A DNA stretch of 64,000 nt from Dasania marina DSM 21967 (GTDB lineage Bacteria; Pseudomonadota; Gammaproteobacteria; Pseudomonadales; Dasaniaceae), in NCBI RefSeq assembly GCF_000373485.1, contig NZ_KB891586.1, forward strand, positions 324,734-388,733. The letters run 5' to 3'. Position numbers and translations under genes: made by a program. Numbering within the stretch: position 1 is the first letter of the stretch; every line of letters begins with the position of its first letter. The notes below the pieces were generated by a model, which was given only the letters and a program-made list of their open reading frames with translations, did not search any database and had not been told where the DNA came from. Of this stretch, positions 34,433 to 43,752 are shown in pieces.

Positions 34433-35371
34433 ATGCGCCCACAAGAGCTAAACTTAATGGTGATTTTTGACACCATCATGACCGAGAAATCCATTACCCG
34501 CGCCGCCGACCGGCTAGCCATGACCCAACCCGCAGTATCCAACGCCGTAGCGCGCATGCGCGATGCTTGGAAAGATGAGCTGTTTGTTAAAGATGGCCGC
34601 AATATCCAGCCCACCCTATACGCCAAAAACCTCTGGGACCAAGTCAAAGACCCGCTGCACCAGCTCAACCTAGCGATTAACCCCGGCCATTTTGACCCCA
34701 AAACCGCCCAGCGTACCTTTAGGGTGGCGGTTAGCGATATCGTGGTAGACACTATTTGGTTGCAGATGCGCCGCTTATTTGAGGCTGAAGCTCCGGGCAT
34801 CAACTTACACGCCGTGCCCTACACCATAGTTAACAGCCAGCAGGTATTGGATGATGCCGAAGTGGATTTGGTGGTGGCGGCCAGTAACCCCATGCAGGAA
34901 AACATACGCTCTAGTTATTTATTCGACTCCTGCCTGGTGTGTACCATGCGCAAAGATCACCCTCTGGCCAAGGCCGATTTAAGCTTGGAGGAGTTTGCCG
35001 CCGCCGACCATCTATTAATCTCGCTATCAGGTAACGCTGACGGCACTACCGATCAAGCCTTACTGCAACACGGTTTAAAGCGACGTGTCGCCATTACCGT
35101 CAATCACTTTGCCGCTGCCGCGCCACTATTAATAGGTAGCGATTTAATTGCCATGCTGCCCGCCGGCATTAACCAGCGTTATATTACCAGCGGCCAACTC
35201 TCTGTTACCAAGGCGCCTATAGATATCCCCCCTTCCGCCATATCCATGTTGTGGCATAAGCGCCAAGATAAAGACGCCGGACTACAGTGGCTGCGTATGC
35301 ACATACATAACCGCATGGTGACTACTTGGGAGAAGAACCGGCACAAGGTTTTTGACTGCCTGTGCTCATAG
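34433..35371 (+). CDS. LysR family regulator of the RND efflux operon
   Basis: 312 residues. N-terminal winged helix (LNLMVIFDTIMTEKSITRAAD, LAMTQPAVSNAVARMR), C-terminal periplasmic-binding-like effector domain. The N-terminus resembles the NodD/SyrM/MexT branch. Divergent from the pump operon, the same layout as mexT-mexEF-oprN. I chose ATG 34433 (MRPQELNL) with GGGATAATGAT upstream; an ATG at 34406 would add nine residues. It should activate or repress the pump; the inducer is unknown. Confidence 0.92.
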   Translation: MRPQELNLMVIFDTIMTEKSITRAADRLAMTQPAVSNAVARMRDAWKDELFVKDGRNIQPTLYAKNLWDQVKDPLHQLNLAINPGHFDPKTAQRTFRVAVSDIVVDTIWLQMRRLFEAEAPGINLHAVPYTIVNSQQVLDDAEVDLVVAASNPMQENIRSSYLFDSCLVCTMRKDHPLAKADLSLEEFAAADHLLISLSGNADGTTDQALLQHGLKRRVAITVNHFAAAAPLLIGSDLIAMLPAGINQRYITSGQLSVTKAPIDIPPSAISMLWHKRQDKDAGLQWLRMHIHNRMVTTWEKNRHKVFDCLCS

Positions 35372-35486
35372 ACTCAGTAATATATCCCCACTAAATATAG
35401 CCGCAGCAATAATCATAGAAAGCCAACGCTTACCGCTATCTTCACTATAATTAGTCTATTGTTTTTTATATGGTTAAACCTCCGCT

Positions 35487-36653
35487 ATGGTAGAAGTACC
35501 CGAACAACTCAGCATAATTTGCGACAGGGATGATTTCCGCTGCTGGCAAGATGGCCAAACTTTAAATATAGGGCTTAAGCGCGACTGGGTATTAAGCGAA
35601 GTGGGGCGTCTAGAGCGAGAGCTGGCAGAGCTTGCTATAGCCAGCCGCCCAATCAACAAGGTCGCTATTTTTTGTGGTGGTTTACGCAACCTAGACCTTA
35701 GTGGCGCCATGCTGCTATATCGCAGCGCAGAACAACTAAAAATTCTGGGTATGGACGCTGACTTTTCCGGTTTTAAGGCCGAGCATTTTAAATTCATTAA
35801 ACAGGTGCTCACCGTTAATGACCAGCCGGTGATCACAGCACCGCGCTATAGCTTATACCAACGCAGCCTGCAAAAAAGTACCGCCTTAATACAGAGCCTA
35901 AGCAGCAGCCTCAAGCAACGGCAGCAGTTTATGCACACACTGTGTCAGGAATTATTGCGCACCCTACAACAGCCACGTCGCCTGCGCTGGATAGCCACAA
36001 CAAGGCATATAGAAGAAGCCGGCGTAAACGCACTACCGGTGGTGGTGATGATGGCGTTTTTAATTGCGGTGGTATTAGCCTTCCAAGGGCAAAATCAATT
36101 ATCCCGCTTTGGTGCGGAAATTTTTACCATAGACCTAGTCGCCATTTCGGTACTGCGCGAAATGGGCGTACTGCTAACCGCCATCATGATTGCAGGTCGC
36201 TCTGGCAGTGCCTTTGCCGCCGAAATAGGCGTCATGCAACTCAACGAAGAAGTTGATGCCATGACCACCATGGGCATACGCCCCTTCGAAGTATTAGTGA
36301 TTCCGCGGGTGCTAGCGCTGCTAATCAGCCTGCCCTTGCTAAGCTTTATCGCTGACATAGCCGGCTTACTAGGCACTCTAGCGGTAGCCACCAGCTTGTT
36401 AGATATTCCCTTTAACCTTGTGATAGAGCGCTTTTTAAGCTTACAAATCAGCAGCCATTTTATGGTAGGCATGATTAAAGCACCCTTCTTTGCCATAGCC
36501 ATTGCACTCACTGCCTGCTATAGAGGGTTTTACGTTAGCAAATCTGCCGATGCCGTGGGCCGCAATACCACCCGCGCCGTAGTTGAATCCATTTTTATGA
36601 TTATTATGGTGGACGCTATTTTTTCGGTTATTTTTGCCCAGCTCAATTGGTAA
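35487..36653 (+). CDS. mlaE: STAS-MlaE fusion, MCE-type lipid ABC transporter permease
   Basis: Inner-membrane permease of a lipid-transport (Mla/MCE) ABC system. 388 residues: an N-terminal STAS-like domain (residues 1 to about 110, with LDLSGAMLLYRSAEQLKILG) fused to the MlaE permease (after about 150), with the conserved LREMGVLLTAIMIAGRSGSAFAAE region near 225 and EVDAMTTMGI. In E. coli the STAS partner is a separate protein (MlaB). Four genes follow in close order. Confidence 0.93.
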   Translation: MVEVPEQLSIICDRDDFRCWQDGQTLNIGLKRDWVLSEVGRLERELAELAIASRPINKVAIFCGGLRNLDLSGAMLLYRSAEQLKILGMDADFSGFKAEHFKFIKQVLTVNDQPVITAPRYSLYQRSLQKSTALIQSLSSSLKQRQQFMHTLCQELLRTLQQPRRLRWIATTRHIEEAGVNALPVVVMMAFLIAVVLAFQGQNQLSRFGAEIFTIDLVAISVLREMGVLLTAIMIAGRSGSAFAAEIGVMQLNEEVDAMTTMGIRPFEVLVIPRVLALLISLPLLSFIADIAGLLGTLAVATSLLDIPFNLVIERFLSLQISSHFMVGMIKAPFFAIAIALTACYRGFYVSKSADAVGRNTTRAVVESIFMIIMVDAIFSVIFAQLNW

Positions 36654-36658
36654 CCACG

Positions 36659-37435
36659 ATGCCACACGCGCACAAAAAAGAAATGATACGCATCACCGGT
36701 TTAGTCAATCGCTTTGGCGATCACCTAGTACACGATGGTATAGATCTCAATGTCTATGAGCACGAGGTGTTGGGCATAGTCGGTGGCTCAGGCACCGGTA
36801 AGTCGGTATTGCTTAATTGCATGCTAGGCTTGCGTACCCCCAGCGCTGGCGAGGTACGTTTATTCGGCCAAAACATTTGCCAAGATGAAAACGGCAAACT
36901 CAGTTTTTGCCAAACCCGCTGGGGCGTTTTATTCCAAACCGGCGCGCTATTTTCCGGCCTCACGGTGTTAGAAAACGTGATGACACCCATACAAGAGCAC
37001 AGCAATGCCAGCCTACTCTTAATAGAAGAAATAGCGCGGCTAAAACTGCATATGGTGGGTTTAAAAGAAACCGCGTTTAAAAAATTCCCGTCAGAACTGT
37101 CAGGCGGCATGATTAAACGTGCCGCCCTAGCCCGCGCCCTAGCTATGGAGCCCAAAATTATTTTTTTAGATGAGCCTACTGCAGGCTTAGATCCCATTAG
37201 CGCCGCCGAATTTGATGCGCTAATTTTATATTTGCGGGCCCATCTAAACTTAACCGTGGTGATGATTTCCCACGATATGGACTCACTGCTTACGCTATGC
37301 GATCGCTTTGCTGTGATAGTCGATAAAAAAGCGATAGTGGGTGAGCGCGATGATATTATTCACCACCCCCATCCTTGGATACAACAATACTTTGGTGGCG
37401 TGCGCGGACGTGCGGCCTTGGCCTCCACCTCGTAA
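36659..37435 (+). CDS. mlaF: MCE-type ABC transporter ATPase (MlaF-like)
   Basis: Energises lipid transport across the periplasm. 258 residues, Walker A GGSGTGKSVLLN near residue 40, signature SGGMIKRAALARA near 145 and Walker B IIFLDEPTAGLDP near 165. Start ATG 36659 lies 5 nt after the mlaE stop; a TTG at 36647 overlapping mlaE is possible. Confidence 0.93.
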   Translation: MPHAHKKEMIRITGLVNRFGDHLVHDGIDLNVYEHEVLGIVGGSGTGKSVLLNCMLGLRTPSAGEVRLFGQNICQDENGKLSFCQTRWGVLFQTGALFSGLTVLENVMTPIQEHSNASLLLIEEIARLKLHMVGLKETAFKKFPSELSGGMIKRAALARALAMEPKIIFLDEPTAGLDPISAAEFDALILYLRAHLNLTVVMISHDMDSLLTLCDRFAVIVDKKAIVGERDDIIHHPHPWIQQYFGGVRGRAALASTS

Positions 37436-37486
37436 AAGTTTCATAACACAATTTCACCTTAGCTATTGGCATAAGAGAAAACCATA

Positions 37487-38419
37487 ATGGAAAGACATGC
37501 GAAATTTATTCTGGTGGCGGGCTTTATACTCATCTCTGTACTGAGCTTAGTATTGTTTAAACTGTGGGTTACTCCCTCGGAGAATAGCGCCGACAGCCAG
37601 CTATACCGCATACTCTTTCGCGGCTCTGTTAGCGGCTTAGCAGTAGGCAGTGAAGTCCGCTACCTAGGTGTGGCAGTGGGACGAGTAAGTGATATTACGA
37701 TTAATCAACAACAGGCAGGCCATGTCAATGTCGCCTTTAACAGCGAGCAAACACTACCCACCTCGCAACTGCTAGCACAGTTGGAGCCCAAAGGTATTAC
37801 CGGCCTATCGGTGATAGAGCTGCGTTTAAAAAGCGAGGCTGACTCTGGTTTAAACAATGGCTTTAACAGCGGCCAAGGTATTATCCCCGGCTACCCCTCG
37901 CTATTGTCACAACTGAGCAGCTCGGCAGGCAATGTAGGTAATAACGCCAACCAGCTACTAAACAGTATCAATCAGATTTTTCAGCCCGATAATATCCAGC
38001 ATCTCAACAACAGCTTGCAACAGCTGGACTTGGCCAGTGCCAACCTAGCCCACGCTTCCGAGAATATGGCCGAACTAGTCAACAACCTCAACAGCAATAG
38101 CCAACAGTTACATAACACCCTAACTAGCTACCATCAGGCCGGCAAGCAACTGGACCAACAACTACTGCCCAGCCTACACGCCACCGCCGAACAATTACAG
38201 GCTGCTGCCAGCTCAGCTAGCAGCCTACTCAGCGATAAGCACGACGATATTAACCGCCTATTTAATCAACAAATACCCAGCATAGTGGGCATTAGTGATC
38301 AACTGTCCCTGTCGTTACAACGTATTAATGAACTTGCCAGTGGTTTAAGTAATCAACCCCAGCAATTACTTTATGGCAAGCCGCTACCGCAATTGGAGAT
38401 TGATCGTGAGTCTGAATAA
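37487..38419 (+). CDS. mlaD: MCE-domain substrate-binding protein (MlaD-like)
   Basis: Periplasmic, membrane-anchored lipid-binding ring subunit. 310 residues: one N-terminal membrane helix (ILVAGFILISVLSLVLFKLW), an MCE domain (residues about 40-115, LFRGSVSGLAVGSEVRYLGV), then a long Gln/Asn-rich helical region (about 140-300) that could form a coiled-coil tube as in PqiB/YebT-type proteins. 51 bp after the ATPase gene. Confidence 0.92.
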   Translation: MERHAKFILVAGFILISVLSLVLFKLWVTPSENSADSQLYRILFRGSVSGLAVGSEVRYLGVAVGRVSDITINQQQAGHVNVAFNSEQTLPTSQLLAQLEPKGITGLSVIELRLKSEADSGLNNGFNSGQGIIPGYPSLLSQLSSSAGNVGNNANQLLNSINQIFQPDNIQHLNNSLQQLDLASANLAHASENMAELVNNLNSNSQQLHNTLTSYHQAGKQLDQQLLPSLHATAEQLQAAASSASSLLSDKHDDINRLFNQQIPSIVGISDQLSLSLQRINELASGLSNQPQQLLYGKPLPQLEIDRESE

Positions 38420-39032
38420 TAAAAAATCTATGGGCGTATTACGCACTTTGGCTATAGCCCTGCCCATAACCTTGACCCTGTCCGGCTGTATCAATTTACC
38501 TGAGCACAACAACAGCGCACCGCAGCACTACAGCTTGCTAGCGGCCAATAGCGCATGCCAAGTCAACAGCACCAACCCGGTTAAGTTAGCAATTACCCGT
38601 GTCGCCGCAGGGCTGGAAAGCGATAGAATCATACAAAGCTCTGCTCTAAGTGGTGAAATTATTTACCTCAGTAATATGCGCTGGCCTAACAACACCCAAA
38701 CCATGTTAGAGCAACGCTTAGCGCAGGACTTAGAAAACGCAGGCTTTAGTATTATCACCAGCCATAAACAGCTAGCCAGTAACCCACAACTCAACTGCGA
38801 ATTACGCGCCCTCAACTTAGTCACTCAGGGCCAACAACAGTCTGCAGTTTTTGCGCTGTCCTGCGCCTTATATAAATCCAATGAAAAAACACAGCACAGC
38901 ATCCTTGTTAATCAACAGCTACCGCTGCCTCAGTTGAGCACTAACAGTATAGCTATAGCGTTAAGTCAAAGTTATAACTTAGGCTTTGAACAACTCTGTG
39001 ATCAACTCAAGCAAGCCTTACCTAACAAATGA
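38406..39032 (+). CDS. ABC-type transport auxiliary lipoprotein (PqiC-like)
   Basis: Outer-membrane lipoprotein partner of MCE systems (DUF330 / PqiC family). 208 residues; signal peptide with lipobox LTLSGC and the PqiC motif YSLLAANSACQ after it. Best start is GTG 38406, with GGAG 7 nt upstream, overlapping the last 14 nt of mlaD. Last gene of the operon. Confidence 0.88.
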   Translation: MSLNNKKSMGVLRTLAIALPITLTLSGCINLPEHNNSAPQHYSLLAANSACQVNSTNPVKLAITRVAAGLESDRIIQSSALSGEIIYLSNMRWPNNTQTMLEQRLAQDLENAGFSIITSHKQLASNPQLNCELRALNLVTQGQQQSAVFALSCALYKSNEKTQHSILVNQQLPLPQLSTNSIAIALSQSYNLGFEQLCDQLKQALPNK

Positions 39033-39247
39033 CATTAGCCAGTAACATCGCGAGTAAAAACCGCCAACAAGTACAGCTAGTAAACATATTGTTCGATAAG
39101 CACACAACCAACCCTCAGCGGCCGGCCTACGCCTATCATTAAACAGCGGATAAGCTAAAAACTATCAAGATCAACCCTTACCTTTGGCAAAATTTTGCCT
39201 ATAATGCGCGCCCTTTACGTATTCTCAATAGTCATTCGGGGTTTGCA

Positions 39248-39799
39248 TTGATTATTTACACCATTACTAACACCATCACCCAGCAAATTTATGTAGGTTC
39301 TACTAGGGAATGCGCGTATGAGCGCTGGAAGCAATACCTCGCCGCCCACAACAAAGATATAGACGCGGCGCTATACCGCGATATGCGGCAACACGGCGCG
39401 GAAAACTTCAGCATTAATGAATCTGGCTTTGCCTATGATATGGACGAAGCTAGGGAGATGGTCGCTGACACTATAGCGACTATGGATGCCATAAACCTGC
39501 AAGGCATGAAAACCTCGGCACCGGCACTAAAGGCCGTAATCAGTAAAAAAACCACTAGCGTGACTAGGGAAGCCAAAACCGCTAACAACAGTAGTGCCCG
39601 TAGTGAAAAACCTAAAATCGCCACCGGCCGCACCGGCTCTAGCAGCAAAGAAAAGAAAATACGCGACGCTATAGAGCAAGAAAAAGCCGATAGACAAGAG
39701 CAGCGCTATAGGCAGATAGCCGCCGAAGCCGATGAAATGAAAGCCATTATGGCCAAACTGGATGCGCGAACAAGCGGCCCGGCCAAACGCAGCCGCTAG
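39248..39799 (+). CDS. GIY-YIG domain protein
   Basis: 183 residues. The first about 70 residues form a GIY-YIG nuclease fold (IIYTITNTITQQIYVGST, HGAENFSI), similar to homing-endonuclease or UvrC-type domains; the rest is a low-complexity Lys/Glu/Ala-rich tail. TTG start with no clear Shine-Dalgarno, so its expression is uncertain. It stands alone between the MCE operon and a cytochrome gene. Function unknown. Confidence 0.75.
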   Translation: MIIYTITNTITQQIYVGSTRECAYERWKQYLAAHNKDIDAALYRDMRQHGAENFSINESGFAYDMDEAREMVADTIATMDAINLQGMKTSAPALKAVISKKTTSVTREAKTANNSSARSEKPKIATGRTGSSSKEKKIRDAIEQEKADRQEQRYRQIAAEADEMKAIMAKLDARTSGPAKRSR

Positions 39800-39840
39800 C
39801 CCTGTTAGCCTGCTTAATAATTAAAGGCAATTAAAGGCAA

Positions 39841-40302
39841 TTATTTAGGGTAGTTATACCGTGGGTAGCGGGTTTGAATAACAGGGTCCATCTCATACTG
39901 CGCTTGCAAAAACGCCACCAAATCAGTCAGCTGTTGCACAGTCATCACGCTATTGTAATTAGGCATTAACGATTGCTCACCGCTTTGTATCATGGCCTGG
40001 GGGTAACCTTTAGCTAAACGATGGGAAGGGTTAATAATAGACGTCACTAACTGGCCATAGTTTTGAATAATGCGTACGGTTCCGCCTAGCTTAACCGTAA
40101 TGGCGGCCTCTTCAGAATGGGGAATGTCAGCACGACCTTTAATAGCATGGCAACTATTACAATGTAACGCCAAAAAAGCGTCCTGCCCTTTTTGCGCGTC
40201 ACCCTCAGGTAAAGTAAAACCCCTGCCAGACTTAGTGGGGTCGCCACAAGCTACCAATAGCTGTGTAACGACTAAAACCAATACGGTATATATAATTTTC
40301 AC
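39841..40302 (-). CDS. Lipoprotein c-type cytochrome
   Basis: 153 residues from GTG 40302 (AGGG 8 nt upstream): signal peptide with lipobox LLVACG, then one heme site CNSCH near residue 50 and a Met-ligand region (SLMPNYNSV). A small monoheme electron-transfer protein in the periplasm, anchored to a membrane. No partner gene nearby. An earlier in-frame start at 40335 gives a worse signal peptide. Confidence 0.88.
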   Translation of the reverse strand: MKIIYTVLVLVVTQLLVACGDPTKSGRGFTLPEGDAQKGQDAFLALHCNSCHAIKGRADIPHSEEAAITVKLGGTVRIIQNYGQLVTSIINPSHRLAKGYPQAMIQSGEQSLMPNYNSVMTVQQLTDLVAFLQAQYEMDPVIQTRYPRYNYPK

Positions 40303-40418
40303 GATTATTCCCTCTTCGTAATAGGATGCTAACAACGGCTATCTACACAATAGCAGCCCCGTCGGCCGTAAAGTTTTGCGCTAAATCAACAATGCGCCAG
40401 AAAATAAGCCACTAATAA

Positions 40419-40928
40419 TCAGTCCGGTTCGTCCCAGCGTTTTTCTCTAGTTCTAGTTCGCCAGTTATTAAATTTACCCTGTAACTTACGCGAGTAGAAT
40501 GCGGTGAAATCTTCAAAGGTATCGATACCGTATAAAATAACCACCACTACTACAGACATTTTGATAGCAACAAATTCACCCGCTACCACTATACAAACGC
40601 CTATAGCGGCTAACACCCATATGGTAGCGGCCGAGGTAGCCCCCACCACCAGGCCCTCTTTAGCCAGCATAACACCTGCGCCTAAAAAACCTATGCCCGT
40701 CACCACTTGGCCTATCACCCTAGAGGGGTCGGCAGAGTCATTAAGCACCTGCATAGATAGGGCAATATATAAGTAGGTGCCCAACACGATAAGAGAAGAC
40801 GTGCGCATACCTACCGGCTTACCCCTGAGCTGCCGCTCTAAACCTATCAATGAGCCGCAAAAAAGTGCGGTGGCAACGGCACCCCAGCTTAGCGGCTCTA
40901 TGGCGAGTAATAGCTCGATATCCATCAT
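40419..40928 (-). CDS. MgtC/SapB family membrane protein
   Basis: 169 residues with about four to five N-terminal membrane helices; the family motif GSLIGLERQLRGKPVGMRTSSLI is near residue 25 and TGIGFLGAGVMLAKEG near 75. MgtC proteins help virulence and growth in low magnesium in pathogens; in marine bacteria the role is unknown. The ATG directly follows the stop of the oxidase gene (TAA-ATG). Confidence 0.88.
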   Translation of the reverse strand: MMDIELLLAIEPLSWGAVATALFCGSLIGLERQLRGKPVGMRTSSLIVLGTYLYIALSMQVLNDSADPSRVIGQVVTGIGFLGAGVMLAKEGLVVGATSAATIWVLAAIGVCIVVAGEFVAIKMSVVVVVILYGIDTFEDFTAFYSRKLQGKFNNWRTRTREKRWDEPD

Positions 40929-42215
40929 TTAGTTTCTCAGTGCATCGCGTATGGAATAATAATTTGCCCCCATAAATAACATGGGCACACGCAGTAATTT
41001 ACCGCCGGGAAACGGCATATGTTTAATGCTATTAAATACATCAAAACGCTCGGCGGTACCCGCCACCGCCTCAGCCACTAAGCGGCCGCCCAAATGGGCC
41101 AAGGCCACGCCGTGGCCAGAATAGCCTTGGGCATAAAACACATTATCCTGCGCCCGACCTATAGCGGGCATGCGGTTATAGGTAAAGCCCATAGTGCCGC
41201 CCCAGGCATAATCAATTTTAAAAGGTTTAAGCTGCGGAAAGGTTTTTAATAATTTCGGCAAGCGCCAGGCTACGATATCGCTGGGGTCTTTACCGCTATA
41301 ACGGGTACCGCCACCAAACAGTAAACGCTTGTCAGCCGACAGGCGGTAGTAATCCAATAGATAACGATAGTCAAAGGCAGAACAGTCTTTAGGTAGTAGC
41401 TTGCGATGCACCTCTTCCGGCAAAGGCTCTGTCGCCAAGATATAGCTAGTGACGGGTAAAATTTTTCGGCTAATCGCAGGGGCTGCTTTACCTTGCGCTA
41501 AATAGCCATTGCCACAAACGATGACATATTTAGCCTGCACCTGACCCTGCGCCGTTTTCACTACCGGTTGTTTACCATACTCTATGGCAATCACCTCCGA
41601 ACCTTGGTAAATAGCCGCACCCAAATCACTAGCGGCTTTAGCTTGGCCGCACACCAAATTCAAGGGATGCACATGGCCGGCATCGGCATCAAATAATCCA
41701 CCCACATACTGCGAGCAATCTGCGTAGTCGGCAACCTGCTGCTGCGACACGGCCTGTAAGTGGGGATAATTATAACGCTGCGCTTCGGCGATTTTATCTT
41801 GCATAAACTGTAGATGGGTTTTGTTATAGGCTGCCATAAACAAGCCCGTCGCTTTATAGTCGCAGTCTATCTTGTAGCTGTTGACCCGCTCTTTAATTAT
41901 GGCTTTGGATTCTTCATTCATAGCCCACAACTGTTGCGCCTGTTCCTGCCCCACCAATTTTTCTACCACAGCCATATCGGGACTATAGAACCCCGCCCAC
42001 TGCCCGCCGTTGCGGCCTGAGGCACCCCAACCCACGCGCTGCGCCTCAATTATGGCAACGCTATAACCGCGTTCAACTAGATGCAGCGCTGCCGACACCC
42101 CAGAGAACCCTGCCCCCACTATGCAAACATCGGCCTGTTGTGACCCCTTTAAAACGGGATACTCTATAGCCGTATTCTGGGTAGCGGCGTAATAAGACTT
42201 TGTGTGTTTGATCAT
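40929..42215 (-). CDS. FAD-dependent oxidoreductase, gamma-glutamylputrescine oxidase (PuuB)-like
   Basis: DAO-family flavoenzyme. 428 residues: FAD Rossmann motif CIVGAGFSGVSAALHL near residue 30, WGASGRNGGQ near 65, and the C-terminal FAD region (GHGVALAHLGGRLVAEA) near 375. It resembles PuuB of the putrescine degradation pathway, but no other puu gene is nearby, so substrate is uncertain. ATG 42227 is an alternative start. Confidence 0.82.
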   Translation of the reverse strand: MIKHTKSYYAATQNTAIEYPVLKGSQQADVCIVGAGFSGVSAALHLVERGYSVAIIEAQRVGWGASGRNGGQWAGFYSPDMAVVEKLVGQEQAQQLWAMNEESKAIIKERVNSYKIDCDYKATGLFMAAYNKTHLQFMQDKIAEAQRYNYPHLQAVSQQQVADYADCSQYVGGLFDADAGHVHPLNLVCGQAKAASDLGAAIYQGSEVIAIEYGKQPVVKTAQGQVQAKYVIVCGNGYLAQGKAAPAISRKILPVTSYILATEPLPEEVHRKLLPKDCSAFDYRYLLDYYRLSADKRLLFGGGTRYSGKDPSDIVAWRLPKLLKTFPQLKPFKIDYAWGGTMGFTYNRMPAIGRAQDNVFYAQGYSGHGVALAHLGGRLVAEAVAGTAERFDVFNSIKHMPFPGGKLLRVPMLFMGANYYSIRDALRN

Positions 42216-42345
42216 CAAAAAAACCATTAATTGTTGTGAGTAATAAATAGACAGCGTTTTTTGCTACGGCTTATAAAACTATAGCTCTATATTTTTTTCC
42301 AGCCATGGTAATTCTCCGCTAGATAGACCGCAATGTATGACAGCC

Positions 42346-42363
42346 TTGTCACTTTTATGTCAT
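42346..42363 (+). promoter_or_regulatory. Pho box
   Basis: TTGTCAC-TTTT-ATGTCAT, two direct repeats of the PhoB half-site (consensus CTGTCAT) with the normal 4-nt spacing, 43 nt before the PstS-OmpA gene. A TATAGG about 10 nt downstream could be the -10. Suggests PhoB-activated expression under phosphate starvation. Confidence 0.7.
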
Positions 42364-42405
42364 CAAATAATTATAGGCTTATGCTCTCAGTTAAAAGGAG
42401 CATCC

Positions 42406-43752
42406 ATGTTTAAAGTCACCTATATTACATGCATTATCTTATTCTCGTCACTTAGTCTAGCCGATGACAGCTATCTGTTTAAAATTTCCGGATCTAATAC
42501 TATAGGTGCGCATTTAGCCCCCGCCTGTGCAGTAGATTTTTTAAAAACCCAAGGTTTTACTGACCTGCAGATTAACAACAGCCCTAGAGACAATGAAAAA
42601 ATAATTACTGGCAACGACCGCCAAGGCCAAACACAGGCTATATTCATTGCCGCGCACGGATCCAGCACCGGTTTTCAAGCGTTACAAACCGCGGCCGCAG
42701 ATTTAGCCATGTCATCACGCCCCATCAAAGCCCAAGAACGGCAACGCTTGGCAGCATTAGGTGATTTACGCTCACCGCAGGCAGAGCACACCGTCGCCAT
42801 AGACGGGCTCGCGATTTTGCTTAACCGCAACAACCCTATTCAACAGTTATCGGTGCAACAGGTAGCCGCTATATTCTCGGGGGCTATCAGCAACTGGCAA
42901 GCATTAGGTGGCGCCAATTTAGCTATTAGTCTATACGCAAGAGATGAGCAATCGGGCACGTGGGATACCTTCAAAAACTTAGTATTAGGCAAACGCTATA
43001 CATTAGCGTCATCAGCGTTACGCTTTGAATCTAACGATCAGCTCTCCGACCAAGTAGCTCAAGACCCCGGTGCAATAGGCTTTACCGGTTTAGCGTCAGT
43101 ACGCAATAGTAAGTTGCTTGCTATCTCCGATGATAATACCCAAGCACTACTACCTGAGCGCCTGAGCATTGCCACAGAAGACTACCCACTCTCTAGGCGT
43201 TTATATTTTTACCAACCGCAAAACAATATAAAAAATGCCACTTGGGTGCAGCAGTATGTAGATTTCTGCCTATCTGAATCCGGTCAAAAGTTGGTAAAAA
43301 CAGCGGGATTTATTACCCAAAACATTATCGCGGTAGAGCAACCCCAGTATGACAACGCCCCCATCAGCTACTTGCAACTAGCCGATAAAGCCCTGCGCCT
43401 GTCGATTAATTTTAGATTTGATAATGGCAGCAGCCAATTAGACAACAAGGCCTTAAAAGACCTGGATAGGGTGAGCCAATTTTTAAACAAGGCCAAGTAC
43501 CGTAACCGCAATGTGTATTTAGTCGGATTTAGTGACAGCCACAAAAAACAAAAATACGACTTACTTATCGCCCACTTTAGAGCCCTAAGCGTGCAAGCTC
43601 AATTAATGAAGCAACAAATAGCTATAGCAAAGAGTTATAGCTTAGGCTCATTTATGCCAGTAGTCTCTAACAACAATCAGGCGGCCAAGCTAAAAAACTC
43701 TAGGGTTGAAATATGGATAGATAAAAAACAGCCTACGCCAACAACATTATAA
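42406..43752 (+). CDS. Phosphate-binding (PstS-like) protein fused to an OmpA domain
   Basis: 448 residues. Signal peptide (FKVTYITCIILFSSLSLA), PstS-like periplasmic binding domain (residues about 25-320; FKISGSNTIGAHLAP, DEQSGTWDTF), then an OmpA-like peptidoglycan-binding domain (about 345-440; INFRFDNGSSQLDNKAL). The binding protein would thus be tethered to the cell wall. ATG 42406 has AAAGGAG upstream and gives a clean signal peptide; ATG 42337 is rejected. Its Pho box suggests a role in phosphate scavenging, without Pst permease genes nearby. Its end overlaps the convergent next gene by 6 nt. Confidence 0.88.
   Translation: MFKVTYITCIILFSSLSLADDSYLFKISGSNTIGAHLAPACAVDFLKTQGFTDLQINNSPRDNEKIITGNDRQGQTQAIFIAAHGSSTGFQALQTAAADLAMSSRPIKAQERQRLAALGDLRSPQAEHTVAIDGLAILLNRNNPIQQLSVQQVAAIFSGAISNWQALGGANLAISLYARDEQSGTWDTFKNLVLGKRYTLASSALRFESNDQLSDQVAQDPGAIGFTGLASVRNSKLLAISDDNTQALLPERLSIATEDYPLSRRLYFYQPQNNIKNATWVQQYVDFCLSESGQKLVKTAGFITQNIIAVEQPQYDNAPISYLQLADKALRLSINFRFDNGSSQLDNKALKDLDRVSQFLNKAKYRNRNVYLVGFSDSHKKQKYDLLIAHFRALSVQAQLMKQQIAIAKSYSLGSFMPVVSNNNQAAKLKNSRVEIWIDKKQPTPTTL

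Noticed and set aside
40929-42215. Putrescine utilisation cluster
   Set aside because: Only a PuuB-like oxidase is present; no puuA, C or D nearby.
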